NCBI GenBank assembly: GCA_013329905.1
Contig: DUJH01000025.1
Location: 11,416 to 33,600 of the forward strand
DNA: 22,185 bases
Reading direction: 5' to 3'
Source: Candidatus Thalassarchaeaceae archaeon
Lineage (GTDB): Archaea > Thermoplasmatota > Poseidoniia > Poseidoniales > Thalassarchaeaceae
Translations under genes and position numbers: made by a program
Notes under the pieces: generated by a model
The model's database searches: none
What the model was told of the DNA's origin: nothing
Seen by the model: the letters and a program-made list of their open reading frames with translations, nothing else
Shown here: in pieces, positions 1-7,395 of the stretch
How positions within the stretch are numbered: the first letter of the stretch is position 1
Layout of the letters: the number at the start of each line of letters is the position of its first letter

Positions 1-2805
1 CGCGCCGCGGGCGCGATCAAGTCTGGCGGAACCACGCGCCGCGCCGCCAAGATGGTTACTCTCGACCTCGACCATCCTGACATCGAGGAGTACATCGATT
101 GGAAACTCTCTGAAGAAGAGAAGGTCTCGGCCCTCGTCATCGGCTCGAGTATTCTGCAGAAGCATGCCGACTCGATTATGTCTGCAATATGGGCTCACGA
201 CGATGACGATTCTCGCTTGAGTCCGGACTCAAATGGTGCATTGAAGATAGCGATGGTGAAGGCTGTGCGAGACAGCGTCCCTCAGCCGCACGTCAAGCGC
301 ATTCTCGACCTCGCCGGCCAGGGCTGGAAGCAAATGACCTTCGAGAAGTTCGATACAAACTGGCAAGGCGAGGGCTACAACACCGTCTCGGGCCAAAATT
401 CGAACAATTCCGTGCGTGTCCCTAACTCATTCATGGACACACTGCAAGATGAGGGAGAATGGAATCTCTATCACCGGACAGAATTGGAGCGAGCGGCTGA
501 GGCCGGCCGTGAGCCGACGCCATGCCGCTCGATGCCTGCAGCAGATCTCTGGAACAAAATCGCTTACACCGCTTGGGCCTGTGCCGACCCGGGAGTGCAG
601 TTTGACACTACTATCAACGAGTGGCATACCTGTCCCGAGGGAGGACGAATCAACGGCTCAAATCCCTGCAGTGAGTATATGTTCCTCGATGATACAGCCT
701 GCAATCTTGCCAGTATCAATCTCCTCCACTACTACGACAAGAGCTCGCAGACCTTCGATGTCGAGGATTTCCGACACTCCGTTCGACTGTGGACTACTAC
801 CCTCGAAATCAGCGTCCTAATGGCTCAATTCCCCTCCGCGGAAATTGCCCGCAAGTCCTACGAATACCGAACCCTTGGCTTGGGCTATTGCAACCTTGGC
901 TCGCTCCTGATGCACATGGGAATACCCTATGATGACGAGCGGGGATACGCAATTTGCGGCGCTCTAACTTCGATTATGTGTGGAGAATCCTATGCAACAA
1001 GTGCCGAGATGTCATCCGTGCTTGGGCCGTTCCCAAATTATTCGGAGAATGCCGACCATATGCTGCGCGTGATGCGAAATCACCGCCGCGCAGCCTACGA
1101 CGCTCCTGCAGAGGAATACGAAGGATTGACTGTTGCTCCAGTGGGAATCAACTCGAAGAAGTGCCCGAAGGATCTCCTCGAGGCTGCTCGCGCCGCTTGG
1201 GACCGAGCTCTGCGTGAGGGTGGGGAGCACGGATTCCGAAATGCTCAGACCACCGTTATTGCACCCACCGGTACAATCGGACTTGTGATGGGTGCGGACA
1301 CGACTGGTGTCGAGCCGCAATTCTCTCTCGTTCAGTATAAGCAACTGGCTGGCGGCGGCTCGCTGCGAATTATCAACCACGGAGTGCCAAACGCTCTGAG
1401 ACGCTTGGGCTACTCCGACAAAGAAACCGAAGTGATTCAGGAATATATCATGGGAACTGCATCACTCCGCAACTGTCCCGTAATTTCGTCAAAGGTGCTC
1501 AAAGCAGCCGGCTTTGACGCTGCCAAAATCAAGAGTATTGAGGCGAACTTCCCTGACGTCTTCGACATTCGTTCCGCCTTCGCGCCTTCGATTCTTGGTG
1601 AAGATTTCTGTACTGGAACTCTCGGAATGTCGAAGGAGCAATACGAAGATCCATTCTTCGACACCCTCGGCAGCCTCGGATTCTCCAATACTGAGATTGA
1701 CCAAGCCAACGACCACGTCTTCGGATACGGAACCATCGAGGGGTCGCCTGGACTGAAAGACGAGCACTTAGCTGTCTTCGACTGCGCTACTCCGTGCGGA
1801 AAATATGGCGAGCGCTCGATTGACTGGAAGGCTCACGTCATGATGATGGCATCCGCTCAGCCATTCATCTCAGGCGCGATCTCGAAGACAATCAACATGC
1901 CAGCGGATGCGACGATAGAGGAGATTCGGGCAGCATACGAATTGAGTCATGAGACCATGAACAAGGCCTGCGCAGTCTACCGTGACGGTTCGAAACTTTC
2001 CCAGCCGTTGATGAATAAGCTCGTCGACGCGACCAGTATATCCGACGAAGATGAAGAAAACGAGGCGGTCACCGTTGTCCACAAGATGGTCGAAGAAACC
2101 GCCGCTGCTCTACCTCTTCCGACCCCAGCGGCGACTGTGCTCGCCGAGCAATTCGTCCACAATTACATCGCTACGCGCTGCCCGCTACCAGACGTTCGCT
2201 CATCGAGTACGATGAAGGCGCGGGTCGGCGGACACACTGTTTATCTCTCGTCGAGCACCTACGACGATGGCCGCCTCGGAGAGATTATGATCACTACCTC
2301 GAAAGAGGGCGCGGCCTGGAGATCACTACTCAATCAATTTGCCATTGCCGTCTCAATTGGCTTGCAATACGGCGTTCCGTTGGAGGCCTTCGTCAAGTCA
2401 TTCACCTTCCAGAAGTTTGAGCCAAGCGGAATGGTCAGTGGTGGAAGCGGCCGAGTGAAGATGACAACCTCAATTGTCGACTACATCTTCCGTGAACTGG
2501 CAATCCAATATCTCGACCGAGAAGATCTCGCTCACATATCGGCAGAAGATATGGAGACTACGTCGATTAGCCGACCCGAACAGACGAATGATGGAGTCGT
2601 TCGCACACAGGGTGAGAAGCGTAATGTTCAGCTCACCCTGAACGCAGTCGCCCCTACGGAAGACGGTAACTCTCGTATCCGACGATTGGCTCGTGAGCGA
2701 GGCTTCACCGGTGACATTTGTGATGACTGTGGTGGTAGCCAAATGCAACGAAGTGGCACTTGTCTCAAATGTGCAGAATGTGGTTCAACCACCGGTTGCT
2801 CCTGA
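1..2805 (+). CDS. nrdJ: Adenosylcobalamin-dependent (class II) ribonucleotide reductase, 5'-truncated
   Basis: Reduces ribonucleotides to deoxyribonucleotides using vitamin B12 as the radical source. The frame is open from base 1 and the text before the first ATG at 52 (GAIKSGGTTRRAAKM) is conserved NrdJ sequence, so the gene runs in from the left and the start is missing. Visible landmarks, counting codons from base 1: the finger-loop N221-x-C223-x-E225 (NPCSEY) with the radical cysteine; the PTGTIG phosphate loop near codon 423; the NrdJ signature PFISGAISKTINMP near codon 621; a TSCPD domain from about codon 720 to 850; and a C-terminal zinc-ribbon-like cysteine cluster (CDDC...CLKC..C) ending TTGCS, as expected for the re-reduction tail. 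All active-site elements are intact. The stop lies 1 bp from the stop of the convergent gene. Family assignment is secure; the missing 5' part cannot be judged. Confidence 0.96.
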   Translation, partial: RAAGAIKSGGTTRRAAKMVTLDLDHPDIEEYIDWKLSEEEKVSALVIGSSILQKHADSIMSAIWAHDDDDSRLSPDSNGALKIAMVKAVRDSVPQPHVKRILDLAGQGWKQMTFEKFDTNWQGEGYNTVSGQNSNNSVRVPNSFMDTLQDEGEWNLYHRTELERAAEAGREPTPCRSMPAADLWNKIAYTAWACADPGVQFDTTINEWHTCPEGGRINGSNPCSEYMFLDDTACNLASINLLHYYDKSSQTFDVEDFRHSVRLWTTTLEISVLMAQFPSAEIARKSYEYRTLGLGYCNLGSLLMHMGIPYDDERGYAICGALTSIMCGESYATSAEMSSVLGPFPNYSENADHMLRVMRNHRRAAYDAPAEEYEGLTVAPVGINSKKCPKDLLEAARAAWDRALREGGEHGFRNAQTTVIAPTGTIGLVMGADTTGVEPQFSLVQYKQLAGGGSLRIINHGVPNALRRLGYSDKETEVIQEYIMGTASLRNCPVISSKVLKAAGFDAAKIKSIEANFPDVFDIRSAFAPSILGEDFCTGTLGMSKEQYEDPFFDTLGSLGFSNTEIDQANDHVFGYGTIEGSPGLKDEHLAVFDCATPCGKYGERSIDWKAHVMMMASAQPFISGAISKTINMPADATIEEIRAAYELSHETMNKACAVYRDGSKLSQPLMNKLVDATSISDEDEENEAVTVVHKMVEETAAALPLPTPAATVLAEQFVHNYIATRCPLPDVRSSSTMKARVGGHTVYLSSSTYDDGRLGEIMITTSKEGAAWRSLLNQFAIAVSIGLQYGVPLEAFVKSFTFQKFEPSGMVSGGSGRVKMTTSIVDYIFRELAIQYLDREDLAHISAEDMETTSISRPEQTNDGVVRTQGEKRNVQLTLNAVAPTEDGNSRIRRLARERGFTGDICDDCGGSQMQRSGTCLKCAECGSTTGCS

Positions 2806-2806
2806 T

Positions 2807-4138
2807 TCAGAGCAATTCCAAGGATTCGGGATTTCGCATCTCAATCCAGCGCAGTAATTCTTCGTGGGCAATAGTGTCCTCTGCCGAAATTGCCGAGCAC
2901 GTCGCAACAAAGGAATCTGGCGCAACGCCGGCCTGTTCTGCAATTAGATTCCCGACGCGTGACCGACCAACTTGAGATGATGCCAACCAAGCGGCCACGA
3001 GCATTGAGTGTGGATCGCTGGGGTTTGCAGAAAGATGGTCGCGAAGGCCGGACTCGACAAGCCGCTGCACCGCCCTTTCAACACCACTCTCAAGAACGAC
3101 ATTAGCACGAGGGACAAATTCTTCCTCCGATAGGCGCGCTAGTCCGCCGACGAAAGAAGCGGTGAGGATGGCGACCGACAAGTCATCGTTGAGAAGCAGT
3201 CGGTCGGCGAGGACCAAAGCGAGTTCACGCTGTTGAGAATGGATTCGAGGTAATGCCTCAGCAACCGTCCTGCGAGCACTAACCGAGCGATGATCGGCAG
3301 ATGCGACGAGGATATCTCGAGTCTCATCTGGTGAGTGTGAGAGCATCTGCAATCCGGCGCGAACAAAAGGTGCGCAAGAGTCGCCCTCGGCCTGACCCAA
3401 TCCATCGAATACCCGAGTTGGAACGTCAAGGGCGGGGCAGAGTTGCAAAGATACCGAGAGGTTTTCGAGCCAGCATGGTAAGATTTCGGATGCAGATTCT
3501 GCCCGCATCGAGAGAGTATCTAGTATGCTTGTTGCGGCCAGCGCGCCTGCAGGATGAGGTGGAAACGGATTCACAGTGCCACGATTCTCTGACCATTCCA
3601 ATTGGTGTCGCCCAGAGACGTTCGAGTACGGTAAATTTCCAGGCGTCACTGCGTAAGCGATTGCTTCGAGCAGGTAGTAACAGTCATCTCGCGCGACCTC
3701 AGTTCCGCCCAGCGCCAATCCCTGAATCAACGAAGCCGCCAGATACCAACGATCGGTGTCCGGAGACATCTCATCAAGAGCCATTGCCAACCAATCACGC
3801 GCTAGCAAGACCAGAACTCGCTCAGCAACCTCAGCGGCATTTGATTCCAGCCAGCGAGATTCAGCCTCATCAATATCGATGGAACGCTTGACATGATCAG
3901 GGATATGGTCGTCGCAGACCTCAGTCAGTCGTAGATTGAATCCCTGACGATCAATTGTGAAAATTCCGACAGCCTGCCGAACCAAAGACTCGGCATCAGA
4001 AGGTGGAATCGCTGGGAAATCAGGAAGTTCGAGCGGTGGATTTGGTAGCGGTGCCAAAAGAAACGCTTCGCGCACCGCCAACTTCAGCCGCTCGTTGGCC
4101 ATCTCCCAGACCAAGGCACTGCCTTCTCGCCTGGCCAT
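2807..4138 (-). CDS. Helical (HEAT-like) repeat protein of unknown function, downstream of TFB
   Basis: I do not recognise this 443-residue protein. It is acidic, rich in Leu, Ala and Glu, and made almost entirely of predicted amphipathic helices. The second half (about residues 240-400) has HEAT-like spacing, with units such as DHRSVSARRTVAEALPRI and a following LADRLLLNDDLSVAILTASF helix pair. There is no signal peptide or membrane segment, so it is probably cytosolic and may be a protein-binding scaffold. It starts 15 bp after the TFB stop on the same strand, behind a GGGTGG stretch, so the two are probably co-transcribed; a role in transcription is only inferred from that. An internal ATG at codon 13 (MANERLK) is an alternative start. 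It ends tail to tail with nrdJ, 1 bp apart. Confidence 0.75.
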   Translation of the reverse strand: MARREGSALVWEMANERLKLAVREAFLLAPLPNPPLELPDFPAIPPSDAESLVRQAVGIFTIDRQGFNLRLTEVCDDHIPDHVKRSIDIDEAESRWLESNAAEVAERVLVLLARDWLAMALDEMSPDTDRWYLAASLIQGLALGGTEVARDDCYYLLEAIAYAVTPGNLPYSNVSGRHQLEWSENRGTVNPFPPHPAGALAATSILDTLSMRAESASEILPCWLENLSVSLQLCPALDVPTRVFDGLGQAEGDSCAPFVRAGLQMLSHSPDETRDILVASADHRSVSARRTVAEALPRIHSQQRELALVLADRLLLNDDLSVAILTASFVGGLARLSEEEFVPRANVVLESGVERAVQRLVESGLRDHLSANPSDPHSMLVAAWLASSQVGRSRVGNLIAEQAGVAPDSFVATCSAISAEDTIAHEELLRWIEMRNPESLELL

Positions 4139-4153
4139 TCTGGGCCACCCGAA

Positions 4154-5080
4154 TCAGATCTCAAGCTCGATGTTCAAGTTCTGGATGAGTTCCTTGTACC
4201 TGTTACGAATCGTAACTTCGGTCACGCCAGCAACCTCAGCGACCTCGCGCTGGGTTCGGCGCTTACCGCACAGAACCGAGGCGATGTAGATAATCGAAGC
4301 AGCAATTCCAGTCGGGCCACGCCCGCTGGTCAACTCCTTCTCCTGAGCCTTGGCGATGAGTTCGTACGCCTTCGCCTGAACTTCCGCGTCGAGGTCAAGG
4401 CCTGAACAGAATCGAGGAATGTAATCCTCGGGCTTGGTTGGTGGAATCTTCATCTTCAATTCGCGCACCATGAATCGGTAGGTGCGGCCAATCTCCTTGC
4501 GACCGGTTCGGCTAGCCTCGCCAATCTCATCGAGAGTGCGTGGATTGTTGCACTGGCGGCAGGCAGCATAGAGAGAAGCAGCAGCCACGCCTTCGATAGA
4601 ACGACCGCGGATGAGTCTCTTCTCGACCGCCTTCTTGTAGTTCACAGCCGCCGTCTCGCGGATGCTCTTTGGCAAATCGAGGCGGCTGGCCATGCGATCC
4701 AACTCAGCAAGGGCCATGGCAAGATTGCGCTCGGTTGCATTACTCACGCGCGAGCGCTTCTGCCACTTCCTCATTCGATAGAATTGCGAGCGGTAGCGCG
4801 AAGAAATCGTCTTGCCGGAGTAATCCTTGTTCTGCCAATCGATATCGGTCGAGAGACCTTTGTCGTGCAGCATGACAGTCATCGGAGCACCAGTTCGTGC
4901 GCGCTGATCTCCCTGCTCCGGGCTGAACACGCGCCACTCGGCACCCTGATCGATTACCTTGTCTTCGAGAACAAGTCCGCAGTCATCGCAGACGACCTCT
5001 CCTCGAGTCTCGTCTCGGTTCAGAGATCTCGAACCACATTCGTTACACTTCACTGTGTCTTCAACCAGATATTCTGACAT
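4154..5080 (-). CDS. tfb: Transcription initiation factor IIB (TFB)
   Basis: Archaeal TFB recruits RNA polymerase to the TBP-TATA complex and contacts the BRE. The 308 residues show the full architecture: an N-terminal zinc ribbon C12-x2-C15-x15-C31-x2-C34; the B-reader/linker (about 41-110) containing the conserved EWRVF segment and a GAP motif; and two cyclin-fold repeats (about 115-205 and 212-300), the second ending with a recognition-helix-like stretch (TQREVAEVAGVTEVTIRNRYKEL) that would read the BRE. The length is normal for the family. The start is supported by a strong Shine-Dalgarno AAAGGAGGT placed 8 nt upstream, with a TATA-like element further up. It is followed by the helical-repeat gene as a probable two-gene transcript and is divergent from the aconitase-family gene. 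Identity is very secure. Many related archaea carry several TFB copies; whether this is the main one cannot be told here. Confidence 0.98.
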   Translation of the reverse strand: MSEYLVEDTVKCNECGSRSLNRDETRGEVVCDDCGLVLEDKVIDQGAEWRVFSPEQGDQRARTGAPMTVMLHDKGLSTDIDWQNKDYSGKTISSRYRSQFYRMRKWQKRSRVSNATERNLAMALAELDRMASRLDLPKSIRETAAVNYKKAVEKRLIRGRSIEGVAAASLYAACRQCNNPRTLDEIGEASRTGRKEIGRTYRFMVRELKMKIPPTKPEDYIPRFCSGLDLDAEVQAKAYELIAKAQEKELTSGRGPTGIAASIIYIASVLCGKRRTQREVAEVAGVTEVTIRNRYKELIQNLNIELEI

Positions 5081-5088
5081 ACAATCAA

Positions 5089-5097
5089 ACCTCCTTT
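5089..5097 (-). promoter_or_regulatory. Shine-Dalgarno site of TFB
   Basis: On the minus strand AAAGGAGGT sits 8 nt before the TFB ATG. It is the most complete ribosome binding site in the window; most other genes here have only weak or partial matches. It fixes the TFB start at 5080. Confidence 0.8.
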
Positions 5098-5130
5098 CAG
5101 ACAGAAAGGTAATATATTCGCAAAGGACTT

Positions 5131-5142
5131 CCTATTTAAACC
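5131..5142 (-). promoter_or_regulatory. Probable TATA element for TFB in the divergent intergenic region
   Basis: The minus strand reads GGTTTAAATAGG, a good match to archaeal TATA boxes, in the most AT-rich part of the 172-bp gap 5081-5252. A start of transcription about 25 bp downstream would give a leader of roughly 30 nt that includes the GGAGG site. A second AT core, AATATATT at 5111-5118, is less well placed because initiation from it would remove the ribosome binding site. TTTAAA is symmetrical, so the same element could also serve the plus-strand aconitase gene, though at over 100 bp from its start. No better plus-strand TATA is visible in the rest of the gap. Confidence 0.5.
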
Positions 5143-5252
5143 TTATAGATTAGCAGGATGCTCTATCAATCGCTCATCTGCGAGCCTATCCTTTGCTTCG
5201 CGAACGGTGAAATAGCAACGGACCTTAGCGAGTCTGTAAGAGAGGTGCTGAT

Positions 5253-7241
5253 GTGGAGTCGTGGCCCCCTAGAAAAGTGAGTCTGAATCCCGGTAAAAGG
5301 GTGCTTTTCCTGACAAAAGACCTCGGGTTGATTCGGAAACAATTGTACGAAGGACTCAACTTAAGGATGGAAGATTTGTCCGTCGACGATTTGTTGGACG
5401 ACATCAATACAGACGTGATGACTCCTGCTTGGGTTTGCTTTGACCACGAACCCGCTGTGCTCGCTGAGAACGCCTACGCCGGTCTTCTCTACGAAGGGCG
5501 TCGAGTCTTCGAACAACGCGCTATGATGGACGGTGACTTCGAAGTGATTGTGAGCGGCCACAGAAAAGGAACTGGAAGCAGCCGCGAAACGGCTGCTCAA
5601 TGTGAGCGGTGGTCGGGTATTCGAATCGTCATCGCGGCTTCATTTGCGCCCATCCACGAGCGGAATAACATCAATCTCGGCCAGCTGATGGGCGACCATT
5701 CGATGCTCGAACGCTTGCAAAGTGGTGAGAGTGTCGACCTTGCCGAGTTCACCGATAAGTACGATCCTGTAACTCAACTAATCATCGAGAATGGCGGAAT
5801 CTTCCCCTTCGCGAAGAAATTGAAGGGAGGTGAAGTGGCCTTGCCAATAGTGAGTACCGAACCAGTACCGATGACAATGGCTGAGAAGATGATTTCAAAC
5901 AAACTGCTCGGTCAAAATGGCACACGGGGCTACGTGAAACCTGGCGATGCGGTTCTCGCTCAAGTCGATGGTGGTTATTCTCACGAATTCACCACTGCGC
6001 AAGTTCACAACTTCCTCGCAGCGGAGTACGGTGTCGATTATGCCTTGCCGAACCCACCGAAATTCGCTGTCTTCGAAGATCACTTACTGTATGCGACAGG
6101 CGTGCCTCGATTCAGCAAGTTCGCAGATAAAATCCAGATGCTACGCGACCTGCAAGTAGTATTCCAGCGACACACAGGCGTGCGAGACTATTCTGCAGTT
6201 GATGGAGTGAGTCCGGGTATTTGTCATCAAGTGGCGCGTGAGGAATTCATCGATGTCGGCGATTTCATTCAAGCAACGGATAGCCACACTTGCATGGGTG
6301 GGGCGAGCAACGCACTCACATACGGAGTTGGCTCTACCGAGTACGCAAACCTCGTTCACAACCAATTCGCCTTCGTCAAAGTTCCCGAAAGTATACGCTT
6401 CGATTTGGTAGGCAACCTTGACCCGGGGTGCACGGCTAAGGATGTGATTTTGCATATTTTATGGAAATATGCTGCACAGTCTGATACTCTCGACCGTTCG
6501 ATGGAATTCGGTGGTTCGGGGCTGGCTTCGCTCTCGATGGACGAGCGGGCGACGCTGTGCAACATGGCGACTGAATGCTCGGCAAAAACCGGCATTTGTG
6601 AGCCTGACGATTTGACAGTTGAGTGGTTGCTTGAGCGTCGTGATGGCTTGACTGAAGAAGAAGTGCGGGCAGCCTTTGTGCTGCCCGACGAAGATGCTGA
6701 GTATCATGGTGGAGTTCACACCATCGATTTATCTTCGATTCGTCCGATGGTGGCGCATCCGGGCGACCCGGATTCTGGTATTCCTTCCGACCCAACTAAC
6801 GGGGCTTACATCGATGAGTTGGGTGAGGTTGCTATCGACATCGCTTATGCTGGCTCTTGCACGGCTGGAAAAGACGATGATTTCGCTTACTACGCGATGG
6901 TTACCAGTGCTGCTCTCAAGGCGGGCCTGACCATTGCAGATGGTGTGGATTGCTACATCCAATTCGGCTCGAAGACAGTGAAAGAGCTCTCCGAGCAGAA
7001 TGGGTGGACTGAGTTATTCGAGCGAGCGGGAGTTCAGTTAATCGACCCGGGTTGTGGGGCTTGCATCGGTGCTGGGCCGGGTGTCTCAGATCTCGAAGAA
7101 CAGGTTACTGTGTCTGCAATAAATCGCAATTTCCAGGGTCGTTCGGGACCGGGGAAACTGTACTTGGCCAGTCCGCTGACGGTGATGACGAGCGCTTTCA
7201 CGGGGAAAATTACCGCGTGGCATCCAGACCTTTTCGTGTGA
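5253..7241 (+). CDS. Aconitase / isopropylmalate dehydratase family hydro-lyase, swivel domain first
   Basis: Iron-sulphur hydro-lyase, most simply an aconitate hydratase of the TCA cycle; an isopropylmalate or homoaconitate dehydratase is the alternative. The 662 residues hold a LeuD-like swivel domain at the N-terminus (about 45-200; DDINTD at 49-54, GTGSSRETAA at 106-115 with the catalytic Ser-Arg, FAPIHERN at 131-138), then LeuC-like catalytic domains (about 205-662; DSHTC at 343-347, VPESIRFDLVG). The three [4Fe-4S] ligands are present: C536 in GSCTAG and C601-x2-C604 in DPGCGACIG. This order is permuted relative to AcnA and mitochondrial aconitase but matches the swivel-then-catalytic order of AcnB, without AcnB's HEAT-like domain. 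The start is GTG at 5253, with AGAGGTG ending 5 nt before it; an overlapping ATG at 5251 is in another frame and closes after nine codons. It is divergent from TFB. Confidence 0.9.
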   Translation: MESWPPRKVSLNPGKRVLFLTKDLGLIRKQLYEGLNLRMEDLSVDDLLDDINTDVMTPAWVCFDHEPAVLAENAYAGLLYEGRRVFEQRAMMDGDFEVIVSGHRKGTGSSRETAAQCERWSGIRIVIAASFAPIHERNNINLGQLMGDHSMLERLQSGESVDLAEFTDKYDPVTQLIIENGGIFPFAKKLKGGEVALPIVSTEPVPMTMAEKMISNKLLGQNGTRGYVKPGDAVLAQVDGGYSHEFTTAQVHNFLAAEYGVDYALPNPPKFAVFEDHLLYATGVPRFSKFADKIQMLRDLQVVFQRHTGVRDYSAVDGVSPGICHQVAREEFIDVGDFIQATDSHTCMGGASNALTYGVGSTEYANLVHNQFAFVKVPESIRFDLVGNLDPGCTAKDVILHILWKYAAQSDTLDRSMEFGGSGLASLSMDERATLCNMATECSAKTGICEPDDLTVEWLLERRDGLTEEEVRAAFVLPDEDAEYHGGVHTIDLSSIRPMVAHPGDPDSGIPSDPTNGAYIDELGEVAIDIAYAGSCTAGKDDDFAYYAMVTSAALKAGLTIADGVDCYIQFGSKTVKELSEQNGWTELFERAGVQLIDPGCGACIGAGPGVSDLEEQVTVSAINRNFQGRSGPGKLYLASPLTVMTSAFTGKITAWHPDLFV

Positions 7242-7357
7242 GCAAGAGTCGGAGACGTGCTCTGACCTTGACTTTCGGGCTGCGATCCGGCGCCCGCCAC
7301 CGTAGCGTTAAGTGCGGTCGGCTCTCGCACACCTTCGACCACAAGTAGGCCCCGTGT

Positions 7358-7370
7358 CATTGGGACAATG
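7358..7370. repeat. Short inverted repeat ahead of topoisomerase VI B
   Basis: CATTG-GGA-CAATG forms a 5-bp hairpin with a 3-nt loop, extendable by a G-T wobble pair. It lies 25 bp upstream of the ATG at 7396, in the 154-bp gap 7242-7395. It could be a leader hairpin or a small operator for the top6B-top6A operon, or chance. The rest of that gap is GC-rich and has no convincing TATA box; TTAAGT at about 7308 is the only weak candidate. Confidence 0.25.
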
Positions 7371-7395
7371 GGAGGACCTGAAGGGGGTAGTCGCC

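Noticed and set aside
3301..3891. 196-residue plus-strand ORF opposite the helical-repeat gene
   Set aside because: Rich in Arg, Pro, His and Gln with no domain-like pattern; it mirrors the codon bias of the well-supported minus-strand gene.
5251..5280. Possible leader peptide starting at ATG 5251, overlapping the aconitase GTG
   Set aside because: Only nine codons, and the ribosome binding site spacing fits GTG 5253 better; no regulatory pattern such as a codon run is visible.
7312..7395. N-terminal extension of topoisomerase VI B from the upstream ATG
   Set aside because: The 28 extra residues do not resemble the family, the ATG lacks a ribosome binding site, and ATG 7396 has GGGGGT correctly spaced and starts where similarity begins.
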